Assembly (NCBI GenBank): GCA_964582785.1
Contig: CAZOTT010000045.1
Location: 1 to 19,852, forward strand
Reading direction: 5' to 3'
DNA from: JAMOQA01 sp964582785
GTDB lineage: Bacteria > Acidobacteriota > Polarisedimenticolia > J045
DNA: 19,852 nucleotides
A program made the translations under genes and the position numbers. Below the pieces are notes generated by a model, which had not been told where the DNA came from, ran no database searches, and saw only the letters and a list, made by a program, of their open reading frames with translations. Each line of letters begins with the position of its first letter. Position 1 is the stretch's first letter. Below are positions 12,526-19,852 of this stretch, in pieces.

Positions 12526-15000
12526 ATGGTCGCCAGGTTCGCCGCCCTTGCCATCGTCCTCGTCCTGCTCTGCCCGCCGGCGCCGGCCGCCCCGCCGGTG
12601 CCCGGGTCGTCCGCCGGCGCTCCGGGTGGGGGGACCACCCCCGCCACGGGGGACGGCGACGCCGCGCCGGCCCCGGGGCAGGCCCCCGCGTCCCGGGGGG
12701 CCACGGTCGCGGAACCGGCGGCGATGCCGGTCGTGGCGGACGACCACGACCGGACCCGGGTGATCCCCCGCCTCGAGGACCTGCTGGACGAGGCCGCGCC
12801 TCCCCTCAGCCCCTCCCGGGACCGGACGGAGGACCCGGCGTGGGACCTGGTGGACTCGGTCTCCCGGCAGCAGCTCCTGCTCGAGGGGGAGCACCTGGCG
12901 GTGAAGTTCGACCACGCGGGGGAGAACCTGGTGACCATCGCCCCGGCGCGTTCGCTGACCGACAGCGCGCGGCAGGCGGTCGATCGGGCGCCGGACTGGG
13001 TGAAGCGGGAGCTGGAAGACCAGTTCAACCGCCTCGACGCGTCGCTGCAGGACACCCTCGCCGGGCTGATCCTCGATGCCGAGGACCCGTACGTGGACGA
13101 GATCGCCTGGTCCGTGGCGCACCTCTCGACGACCGACCTCACCCACCCGGATTTCCGCCCGCAGCTGATCGTCGACAACGCCAAGCTGCTCTACAGGGTG
13201 GACCGGGACGTGGACTACGCCGAGATCGTCGACTACGGCGACTCGTCCACCGGCGGCGACTACTGGTCCACGATCCGCTACAAGGTGAAGGAAGGGGAGG
13301 AGATCAACGAGTACGAGGTGCCCCGCGACATCTACTACTGGTACGTCGTCCATCCCCGGGGCTCCGACGAGCTGCCCACCTACATCGACGTCACCGCCGA
13401 CAGCAACATCTGCTGGATCCTGTGCGACCGGGACGGCGTCCCCGCCGACCCGCCCGCCGGGCGCTTCTGGCGGGAGTACTTCTACGGCTGCGACACCGAT
13501 GACGACGGGACGATCGACAGCCCCTGCCCGACCTACTACGACGAGCAGTGCGACAACGACCACGACGGCACGAAGGACGGGCCCTGCCCCGTGATGCGCG
13601 ACATGCTGCGGCAGGTCCACGTCCTGTGGGAGATGAAGAAGGACGTCGAGGGACCGACCAACGGGGCGATCGGGCAGGTCAGCGACTGGGTCCACCGGAT
13701 GCTCGGCCGGTGGGGGGACAAGGACTGGTGCCGGCCGATCCAGCCGATGGTGATCTACTACTGCCAGGACGGGAACTGCGGCGAGTTCCAGGACATGCAG
13801 ACCGCGGCGGGGCGGACCGCGCTGATCCCGACGATCGGGGTGGACGCCGCCCCCGCCTGCGACCACGTCTGGAACGAGTTCTGGGAACGGCGCTGGATCG
13901 AGTGGCAGGCGGAGGACGGCCAGATCGACCACCCGGAGGGCCACGACGGCTGGAAGGGCGGCGGAGCGGGGGTGCACGCCTGGCGGGGGGACGGGATGAC
14001 CTGGTCCGACTCGACGAAGCACTACACCGACTGGTGCACCCTCGAGGTGACGATCACGGACGCCGACGGGTACCCGGTGGACGGCGCCCTCGTGCAGGTG
14101 GGGAGCGAGAAGGCGACCGACCTGTGCGACAACCACGACAACCCGGTCGAGGTCGTGCGCGGCCTGACCGGGGCGGACGGCAAGGTCAGCTTCATCCTCG
14201 CGGACAGCAACGAGCCGAACTGCCGGCGGTTCTACGTCCACGTGCACACCGACACCGAGGACTATCCCGCTTCCGGCTGGACCGAGGTGATCCACGAGCC
14301 CGAGGGCGGGATGACCTACGCCTGGGACCACCAGTTCACCAGCTTCACGATTCCCCACCTCGCCGTCTCCCCGGCCGCCGACCCCTCCGACCCGGACCGG
14401 GACTGGCTGCTGGAGGTCTCCTGGTCGGTGCCCCAGTCCCACGGCCACGGGACCGGCTACCACGCCGGCATGCACTACCGGCAGGTCTTCGAGCCTGGGG
14501 ACGCGGACTTCTTCCTCGCCGACCAGGCGAACTACGACCTGTTCACCTCGGGAGACGCCTTCGAGGCGTTCGAGATCGCGGAGGACAGCGGTTCGGGGGA
14601 CGTCTCGTTCACCGTGCCCCGCAGCGACGACGACTGGTACGCGGTCTGGTCGAACGGGGCGGTGATGAACTTCTCCCAGGTGGTGGACGCGACGGTGCGG
14701 CTCTACCACAACAACGGGTACCTTCCCCCGGTGGAAGATCTCCGGGTGAGCCGGGGTGACGCCGGGGAATCGCTCCTCGACTGGGAGGACGTCACCGGCG
14801 TCAACGTGGCGGGGTACAACGTGTACCGCTCGACCACGGCGGCCGACGTGGGCCGGGACCGGACCGGGGCGGAGCTGGCGCCGTACCTCCTTGCCCAGGT
14901 GGACGTCTCCGAGTACACCGACCCGGACCCGGTCGCCGCCGGCGCGTGCTGGTTCTACTCGGTGCGGACCCGCTCCCCCGCCGGGGACGTTTCGCCGTAG
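12526..15000 (+). CDS. Secreted transglutaminase-like multidomain protein
   Basis: An 824-aa exported protein. The start ATG at 12526 has GGAGGAG just upstream and begins a signal peptide (MVARFAALAIVLVLLCPPAPA). A low-complexity Ala/Pro/Gly stretch follows to about residue 65. Two Asp-rich, calcium-loop-like segments, DTDDDGTIDSPCP (from 323) and DNDHDGTKDGPCP (about 343-355), resemble thrombospondin-type-3 or dockerin loops. The transglutaminase-like core shows DGNCGEFQDMQTAAGRTALI with Cys418, then CDHVWNEFWERRWIEW with His447; the third catalytic residue is not assignable by eye. An Ig-like or carboxypeptidase-regulatory-like beta domain starts near 505 (TLEVTITDADGYPVDGALVQV). A fibronectin-type-III-like domain ends the protein from about 735 (GYNVYRS...WFYSVRTRS). 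It probably acts outside the cytoplasm as a cysteine peptidase or crosslinking-type enzyme; the substrate is unknown. Confidence 0.8.
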   Translation: MVARFAALAIVLVLLCPPAPAAPPVPGSSAGAPGGGTTPATGDGDAAPAPGQAPASRGATVAEPAAMPVVADDHDRTRVIPRLEDLLDEAAPPLSPSRDRTEDPAWDLVDSVSRQQLLLEGEHLAVKFDHAGENLVTIAPARSLTDSARQAVDRAPDWVKRELEDQFNRLDASLQDTLAGLILDAEDPYVDEIAWSVAHLSTTDLTHPDFRPQLIVDNAKLLYRVDRDVDYAEIVDYGDSSTGGDYWSTIRYKVKEGEEINEYEVPRDIYYWYVVHPRGSDELPTYIDVTADSNICWILCDRDGVPADPPAGRFWREYFYGCDTDDDGTIDSPCPTYYDEQCDNDHDGTKDGPCPVMRDMLRQVHVLWEMKKDVEGPTNGAIGQVSDWVHRMLGRWGDKDWCRPIQPMVIYYCQDGNCGEFQDMQTAAGRTALIPTIGVDAAPACDHVWNEFWERRWIEWQAEDGQIDHPEGHDGWKGGGAGVHAWRGDGMTWSDSTKHYTDWCTLEVTITDADGYPVDGALVQVGSEKATDLCDNHDNPVEVVRGLTGADGKVSFILADSNEPNCRRFYVHVHTDTEDYPASGWTEVIHEPEGGMTYAWDHQFTSFTIPHLAVSPAADPSDPDRDWLLEVSWSVPQSHGHGTGYHAGMHYRQVFEPGDADFFLADQANYDLFTSGDAFEAFEIAEDSGSGDVSFTVPRSDDDWYAVWSNGAVMNFSQVVDATVRLYHNNGYLPPVEDLRVSRGDAGESLLDWEDVTGVNVAGYNVYRSTTAADVGRDRTGAELAPYLLAQVDVSEYTDPDPVAAGACWFYSVRTRSPAGDVSP

Positions 15001-15929
15001 GGCCGCGTGCCGGCTCCCTGGCCTGCCGGCGTGGCCGCCGTCGGCGCGGCGACGTGGGGAGGCGGGGGGGTCTTCGACCAGTCGATCTGGCTGCCCCGCA
15101 CCGAGTGGGGGACCAGGTAGACGGCGATCATCATCCCGAAGGCGAACAGCACCCCGATCCGCTCCGCGCGGGGGGCGAAGCGGGCGAGGATGCCGGCGAG
15201 AATCCAGGCGAGCAGGGCGAAGAGCGTCTTGTTGTCCGTCCAGTCGGTGCCGTAGGGCCAGCCGGTCCACAGGGCCCCGAAGGCGGCCTTCTGCACCAGC
15301 GGGCCGAGGATGAAGCCGCCCGGGACGAAGAACAGCAGGACCCACTTGACGAAGCGCCCGACGTTCGATTCCCCGGCCACCGCCCCGAGCCCGGCGCGGA
15401 CCGAGATCACCAGCGCAATGAACATGCACAGGATGTGGGGCACGAGGATGAAGGGTGACACCTCGCCCTTGTACCGGATCACCGTCGTCTCGCCGGAGCG
15501 GGGGAGAACGAGCTCGTCGTCGCCGACCCGGATCCGGACCGAGTACTCCAGCTTCCCGGCCGGCGGCAGGTGGGGGAGCTCGACGAGGAGGTCTTCTCCC
15601 TGCCGGACCATCTCGATCCGCCGCCACGGACCGTCCGTCGGGTAGAGGCGCCAGCGGACCTCGCCGGTGGCCCGGGGGTCGGGGACCCGGAGGCGGACGA
15701 TCGCCCCGCCGGCCCCGCCGTGGGAGCGGACGAGCTCGCCGGTGACCTCCACCCCGGCGACCCGGTCCTTCACCGTGACCGGGTAGGTGGGCCCGGTCCG
15801 CCGCTGGTAGCCGGCCAGCAGGACGGTGACGATGAACGCGACGATGCAGAGGAAGATCCGCACGCCCTTCCGGTCCGCCGGCCGGGACGGCCGGTCCGGG
15901 GCGCGGCTGTCGAGAACGATACGGTCCAT
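14955..15929 (-). CDS. Uncharacterised five-TM membrane protein
   Basis: A 324-aa protein I cannot assign to a named family. One TM helix lies at about residues 24-42. It is followed by an extracytoplasmic beta-rich domain (about 45-155) that reads like an Ig or cohesin fold (VRWRLYPTDGPW, GKLEYSVRIRVGDDELVLP). Four more helices follow at about 158-178, 193-216, 234-252 and 257-275. Between helices 3 and 4 is the striking segment WTGWPYGTDWTDNKT. The start ATG at 15929 has GGAGAAGG four bases upstream. It lies 73 bp after pepQ and is probably co-transcribed with it. Its last 46 bp overlap the convergent transglutaminase-like gene, encoding a low-complexity tail. Confidence 0.82.
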   Translation of the reverse strand: MDRIVLDSRAPDRPSRPADRKGVRIFLCIVAFIVTVLLAGYQRRTGPTYPVTVKDRVAGVEVTGELVRSHGGAGGAIVRLRVPDPRATGEVRWRLYPTDGPWRRIEMVRQGEDLLVELPHLPPAGKLEYSVRIRVGDDELVLPRSGETTVIRYKGEVSPFILVPHILCMFIALVISVRAGLGAVAGESNVGRFVKWVLLFFVPGGFILGPLVQKAAFGALWTGWPYGTDWTDNKTLFALLAWILAGILARFAPRAERIGVLFAFGMMIAVYLVPHSVRGSQIDWSKTPPPPHVAAPTAATPAGQGAGTRPYGETSPAGERVRTE

Positions 15930-16002
15930 GGCACCTTCTCCGGTGGGTGGGGGGGCCGGGGAGGAACCGGCGGCAGGGGCCGGGAGCCGGGAAGGCCGGG
16001 GC

Positions 16003-17352
16003 TCAGATGCCCCGCGGCCCCTGGATCAGCGGGCGGGTCAGGTCCCGCGGGCCCTCGGCCGTGCACACCACGTCGTCCTCGATCCGGATCCCGCCGAGGG
16101 GCACGAGGCGGCGCACCAGCCGCCAGTCGACGAGCTTCCCCGCGGGCTTCCCCTCGAGCTCGTCGAGGAGGAGCGGGATGAAATAGATCCCGGGCTCGAT
16201 GGTGACCACGTGGCCCTCCTCGAGTGTGCGGGTCGTCCGCAGGAACGGGTGCTCCGGCGGCGGATCGACCGTCCCGCCGTCCGGCCCGGCCTGCCGCCCG
16301 CCCACGTCGTGGACCTGGAGGCCCAGGTGGTGACCAACGCCGTGGGGCAGGAACGTCCGGGTCACCCCCTTCGCCAGCGCCTCCTCGGCGGAGCCGGTGA
16401 CGATGCCGGTCTCGGCGAGGAGGAGGGCGATCCGCCGGTGGGCCTCGGCGTGGATCTCCGGGTAGGGACGGCCGGGAGTGACCATCGTCACCAGGTCCCG
16501 CTCCAGGGCGTCCAGGGACTCGAGGAGGGTGCGGAACAGCTCGTCCGCCGCGGGCAGGGCCCAGGTGCGGGTGACGTCCGAGGCGTAACCCTCGAACGAG
16601 GCCCCGGCGTCCAGCATGAAGACCCGGCCGGGGGCCGCTTCCCGGCCGCGCTTGTTCTGGTAGTGGAGGGTGGCGGTCTTCTCGTCCAGGGCGACGATCG
16701 TCTCGAACGGGCACTCCCGCTCGAGCTGGCCCGACGCCTCGAGGAACGCCCAGTGGATCTCCCGCTCCGAGGCGCCGGACTCGAACGCCTTCCGGGCGAC
16801 CCGGTGCCCCTCGGCGACCTTCCGCGCGGCGACCTCGATCCGGGAGACTTCCCACCCGGTCTTCGTCGCCCGGTGCCAGTCGAGGGGCGCCATCAGCGCC
16901 TCCGGCTCGACCCGGTCGGCGGGGATGCCGAGCTCGTCCGCCGCCTCGGGGGCGTTCCCCACGTAGGCGAACGTGCCGGCGCCCTTCACGTCCCGGGCGG
17001 CGTCCGCGAAGGAGTCCACCTCCCGCAGCTCGACCTCGCCGACCCAGTAGTCCGGCCGGAGCGGAGCGGTCTCGTACCAGAAGTCCTTCGGGACCACCCG
17101 GTAGACGAGCGGCTTCCTCCCGGGCCGCGCGACCACCAGGTGCTCCGGGCCGTCCAGGGGCACGAACCGGCGGAAGTGGGGCACCGAGCGGAACGGGATC
17201 TCCTGGTCGTCCGCGTGGTACGTCCGGGACCGCCCGGCGTGGAAGACGACTCCGTCGAGGGGAAGGCCCTTCCGGCCGGCCCGCTCGAGGGCGTCGGCGA
17301 GCCAGCGGTCGAGGGCCTCCAGGTGCCGGCGGTAGAGTTCGCGGTCGTCCAT
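16003..17352 (-). CDS. pepQ: Xaa-Pro dipeptidase (PepQ-like, peptidase M24B)
   Basis: A 449-aa pita-bread-fold metallopeptidase, close in length to E. coli PepQ (443 aa). It cleaves X-Pro dipeptides in the cytoplasm. All five dinuclear-metal ligands of the family can be placed: D248 and D259 in FMLDAGASFEGYASDVTRTW, H337 in LPHGVGHHLGLQVHDVGG, E386 in VTIEPGIYF and E425 in GGIRIEDDVV. The N-terminal creatinase-like domain (1-160) also resembles PepQ (HAGRSRTYHADDQEIPFRS). The frame is open upstream to 17865, but ATG at 17352 is preferred: it has AGGAG nine bases upstream and the family N-terminus. It follows the ArsP_2-like permease gene by 83 bp on the same strand. Confidence 0.93.
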   Translation of the reverse strand: MDDRELYRRHLEALDRWLADALERAGRKGLPLDGVVFHAGRSRTYHADDQEIPFRSVPHFRRFVPLDGPEHLVVARPGRKPLVYRVVPKDFWYETAPLRPDYWVGEVELREVDSFADAARDVKGAGTFAYVGNAPEAADELGIPADRVEPEALMAPLDWHRATKTGWEVSRIEVAARKVAEGHRVARKAFESGASEREIHWAFLEASGQLERECPFETIVALDEKTATLHYQNKRGREAAPGRVFMLDAGASFEGYASDVTRTWALPAADELFRTLLESLDALERDLVTMVTPGRPYPEIHAEAHRRIALLLAETGIVTGSAEEALAKGVTRTFLPHGVGHHLGLQVHDVGGRQAGPDGGTVDPPPEHPFLRTTRTLEEGHVVTIEPGIYFIPLLLDELEGKPAGKLVDWRLVRRLVPLGGIRIEDDVVCTAEGPRDLTRPLIQGPRGI

Positions 17353-17435
17353 CTTCTCGAGCTCCTTCCCCGGGTCGCCGGGATCGACCAGCATACCACC
17401 CGGCGGGCGCCGGTTATCAAGCCGCCGCGGGCCCC

Positions 17436-18272
17436 TCAGTGGCCGAGGAGCAGCAGCAGGAATCCCCCGGCCAGCCCGAGGACCAGGGTGGCCGCCTTGA
17501 TCCGCAGCACGTCCGGGCGGGATACCGACAGCAGCGGCAGGACCCCGTGGCCGTTCTGGGAGATGGAACTCGCCACCAGGACCGAGAGGGGAACCAGCCC
17601 CTTCCCGTACATCGTGACGAACACCAGGTGCGGCCCGGAGGCCGGGATCAGGCCCACCAGGGCGGCCAGGCCGATCATCAGCGGTCCGCCGAGGTGCTCC
17701 CCTTCCCCCGGCAGCCAGTGCTGGATGCCGGCCACCAGGACCAGGGCGGCGAACGTCCAGGCGAAGATCCGCGGCACGTGGTGCAGGAGGGCGTGCTCCA
17801 GGACGTGTTCCCGGAGGAAGTGCGCGAGCCCCTCCTTCCCCGGGTGGTAGTGGGGGACGGCACATTCCCGCGCGGCGGGGAAGCGGAACGTGCCGGCGAA
17901 CCGGTCGGCGAGCCAGCCGACGGCGATCCCCAGGAGGAACAGGGCCCCGAACAGGAGCAGGGCGGTCCCCCGGAACCGGGCCAGCATGACGAACGCCTCG
18001 TCTCCCGTGGTCGCCACCATCGCCGCGAGAAGGGCCCCGAAGCTCAGGGCGCCGTGGGCGTACAGGCTGACGGCGAGGAAGGCCCCGGCGCAGCCGGGGG
18101 TGGCCCCGAGGAACGCGGCGACCAGGTACCCGGCCCCCCGCCCCCGCCCGAGGAGGGCGGCCAGCCGTCCCTCGAGCAGCATGTTCGCCAGGTCGACGGC
18201 GACCATCATGGCGAACACGATCGCCGCGATCTTCAGCGCCTCGAGGGCGGGATCCAGCAGGAATTCCTGCAC
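17436..18272 (-). CDS. ArsP_2-like heavy-metal/manganese permease
   Basis: A 278-aa polytopic inner-membrane protein. It resembles the family annotated as putative manganese transporter or heavy-metal exporter (Pfam ArsP_2). Two similar halves are visible: VAAFLGATPGCAGAFLAVSL with VATTGDEAFVML (about 51-97), and LVGLIPASGPHLVFVTMY with SSISQNGHGVLPLL (about 205-249). Between them is a soluble-looking, His-rich loop (ECAVPHYHPGKE, then REHVLEHALLHHV, about 136-167) that could bind metal. GTG at 18272 is chosen as the start because GGAGG lies eight bases upstream and the first TM helix follows soon after; the frame itself is open to 18485. The ion and the direction of transport are inferred from the family name only. 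Confidence 0.75.
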   Translation of the reverse strand: MQEFLLDPALEALKIAAIVFAMMVAVDLANMLLEGRLAALLGRGRGAGYLVAAFLGATPGCAGAFLAVSLYAHGALSFGALLAAMVATTGDEAFVMLARFRGTALLLFGALFLLGIAVGWLADRFAGTFRFPAARECAVPHYHPGKEGLAHFLREHVLEHALLHHVPRIFAWTFAALVLVAGIQHWLPGEGEHLGGPLMIGLAALVGLIPASGPHLVFVTMYGKGLVPLSVLVASSISQNGHGVLPLLSVSRPDVLRIKAATLVLGLAGGFLLLLLGH

Positions 18273-18624
18273 CGCACGGTCCTCCCCGGGGGCCGGTCCC
18301 CGGATTCCCCGGATGACGTTAGCACGCGCCGGGATACACCCGGGGACTTTCCTCCCGGCCGCCGGGGTCCCGGGTCCCGCGGCGCGGCGCCGGACCGCCC
18401 CCCGGCACCCGGGCCCCGACGGGGTGGCGCCACCGAGGGCCGGGTCCGGTACCTGCCGGCCACCGCGCGCCGTGCTCCCCGGCATCCGCGCCCGCCCGGC
18501 AGGATCCGGTGGAAGGGGGGCCCGACCGGGTCGCCAAACCCGCGGGGAAAAACAGTTTGTCCGACCCGGGGGTCACCGTACATTCCCCCCGATCCGGGCC
18601 CCGCCGCCCGGCCGGAGGAGAACC
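18273..18624. other. Divergent intergenic region between permease and protease genes
   Basis: The 352-bp gap holds both ribosome binding sites at its ends and a possible promoter for the protease gene at 18557-18584. I see no riboswitch, RNA gene or clear terminator. Confidence 0.5.
18557..18584 (+). promoter_or_regulatory. Possible promoter of the S8 protease gene
   Basis: TTGTCC (18557-18562) and TACATT (18579-18584) are separated by 16 bp; each matches four of six consensus bases. Transcription would start about 30 bp before the ATG. Confidence 0.35.
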
Positions 18625-19852
18625 ATGCCCCCCGTTCGTTCCGCCCTCGCCCGCTCCTGCTGTCTCCTGCTCGCCTGCCTCCTCGCCTCCGTGGCCGCGC
18701 CTCCGGCCCGGGCGGCGGAAGGTCCGCCCCGCCCGGCCCTCGTGGTCGAGCGGTCCGGGAACGTCACCCGGGTCTACGTGGAGACCCGGCTCCCGGACGG
18801 GACCCGGGACCGGTCCCTCCTGCGGGTGACCCCCTCCCCGGTGGAGCCGGGAGCGACGGGGCGGGACCCGGCCGGCCGGGCCGCCTTCGCCACCTGGGTG
18901 GAGACCGCCACCGGGGAGACCTTCGCCTCCTGGAGCCGGGACGGGGGGAAGAACTGGACGGAGGGGCGGCCCGTCGCCCTGGACGTCCGGCTGAGGGACG
19001 GGGCCGCCGGCCCCGGCGAGCCCCTGCCCCCGGCGCCCGCCGGGTGGACCCTGCCCCCGGGGGGCCGGGTGTTCCTCGTGCAGTTCCGCACGATCAGCCT
19101 GCCGGAGTGGCGGGAGGCCCTGGCCGCGGCGGGGGCGGAGATCGTCGGGTTCATGCCCCACGCGACCCACCTCGTGCGGGTCGACCCCTCCCGGGTGGCC
19201 GATCTCTCCCGCCTGGACTTCGTCGCACGGGTGGCTCCCTACCAGCCCTGGTACCGGGTGTCCGCCGGGCTGCGGGAGTGGATCCGGTCCTCCCCGGCGG
19301 ACGCCCCGCCGCGGCGGGTGCGGGTCGTCGCGTTCGAGTGGGGCCCGGCGGCCAAGCGGCGGATCCTCGCCGCGGCCGCGGGGTTCGGCGCGAAGGTGGC
19401 CGCGTTCTGGCCGAGCGGCCACGTGCTGGAGCTGTGGGCGCGCCCCGACCAGGTGCGCCGGCTGGCCGCCCTGGACGACGTGGAGTGGATCGACGCCTGG
19501 TCGCCGCCCGAGACCGACATGGACCTGGTCCGCCAGGACGCGGGGGACGACTGGCTGGAGGACACCTACGGCTACTGCGGCCAGGGGGTGCGGGGCGAGG
19601 TGATGGACGCCGGCATCGAGAAGGACCACCAGGACTTCGACGGGATCCTGATGCACACCACGGCCAGCGTGGCGAGCCACGGCACCAGCACCTACGGCAT
19701 CGTCTTCGGCAACGGCGCCCGGGACGGGGACGGCGAGGCGAAGGCAACCGGTCACATGCCCTGCCCCGAGGCCCAGGGGATCTTCGCCGACTACGACGAG
19801 GTCACCGACCGGTACGCCCACACCGAGGAGCTGAAGCACGACCCGTACTTCG
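18625..19852 (+). CDS. Secreted subtilisin-family (S8) serine protease, N-terminal part
   Basis: The first 409 codons are visible; the frame is open to the right edge. A signal peptide (MPPVRSALARSCCLLLACLL, cleavage probably after ARA near residue 30) is followed by a long prodomain-like region to about 300. That region includes two sub-domains of the inhibitor-like type (VFLVQFRTISLPEWREALAA, then a second, similar unit with FWPSGHVLELWARPDQVRRL). The catalytic domain begins near 320 with GEVMDAGIEKDHQDF, giving Asp328, and SHGTSTYGIVFGNG, giving His352. The serine lies beyond the window. The start ATG has GGAGGAG four bases upstream. The protein is divergent from typical subtilisins (HGTST rather than HGTHV) but keeps the catalytic residues seen so far. 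It is divergently transcribed from the permease gene. Confidence 0.9.
   Translation, partial: MPPVRSALARSCCLLLACLLASVAAPPARAAEGPPRPALVVERSGNVTRVYVETRLPDGTRDRSLLRVTPSPVEPGATGRDPAGRAAFATWVETATGETFASWSRDGGKNWTEGRPVALDVRLRDGAAGPGEPLPPAPAGWTLPPGGRVFLVQFRTISLPEWREALAAAGAEIVGFMPHATHLVRVDPSRVADLSRLDFVARVAPYQPWYRVSAGLREWIRSSPADAPPRRVRVVAFEWGPAAKRRILAAAAGFGAKVAAFWPSGHVLELWARPDQVRRLAALDDVEWIDAWSPPETDMDLVRQDAGDDWLEDTYGYCGQGVRGEVMDAGIEKDHQDFDGILMHTTASVASHGTSTYGIVFGNGARDGDGEAKATGHMPCPEAQGIFADYDEVTDRYAHTEELKHDPYF

Overview
This is a very GC-rich bacterial chromosome segment that carries the replication-initiation neighbourhood. The minus strand reads, in transcription order, rpmH - rnpA - (two mini-ORFs) - yidD - yidC - khpB/jag, then dnaA - dnaN - recF - gyrB, with gyrB cut by the left edge. 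The long YidC (601 aa with a large periplasmic domain) points to a diderm (Gram-negative-type) bacterium. I cannot assign a phylum from the sequence.

Layout. Positions 1-4095 hold gyrB (5' end), recF, dnaN and dnaA, tightly packed except for 280 bp between dnaN and dnaA. Positions 4096-4756 are a non-coding gap with DnaA-box-like words. Positions 4757-8776 are the ribosomal protein L34 / RNase P / membrane-insertase operon, headed by a near-consensus promoter at 8964-8992. The operon has two oddities. rnpA has no ordinary start codon downstream of rpmH and seems to begin upstream of it, so that rpmH is nested out of frame inside rnpA. In addition, a 95-bp tandem duplication in front of yidD has produced two 32-codon ORFs joined to their neighbours by 4-base ATGA/GTGA overlaps. 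Positions 8777-9851 are leader plus non-coding DNA. Positions 9852-11663 encode a DUF115/MptE-like (motility accessory factor) protein. Positions 11664-12525 are non-coding and repeat-rich. Positions 12526-15000 encode a secreted, multidomain transglutaminase-like protein. Positions 14955-18272 (minus) encode a five-TM membrane protein, a PepQ-type Xaa-Pro dipeptidase and an ArsP_2-like metal permease. From 18625 to the right edge runs the N-terminal part of a secreted subtilisin-family protease.

The strongest unexplained signal is a pair of inverted copies of a structured repeat (9325-9486 and 12148-12309) flanking the DUF115 gene. Each is built on an exact 31-bp grid of GGATAAC-N9-GGCAGG units, with units in both orientations around a central spacer. 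More degenerate units on the same grid extend left to about 9232.

How the genes work together: DnaA, the beta clamp, RecF and GyrB serve initiation and replication. L34, RnpA, YidD, YidC and KhpB serve ribosome/RNase P maturation and membrane protein insertion. The right half is accessory: secreted proteins, a peptidase and a metal permease. Hand-counted GC skew changes sign between dnaN and dnaA, which fits an origin at or near one of the two dnaA-flanking gaps.
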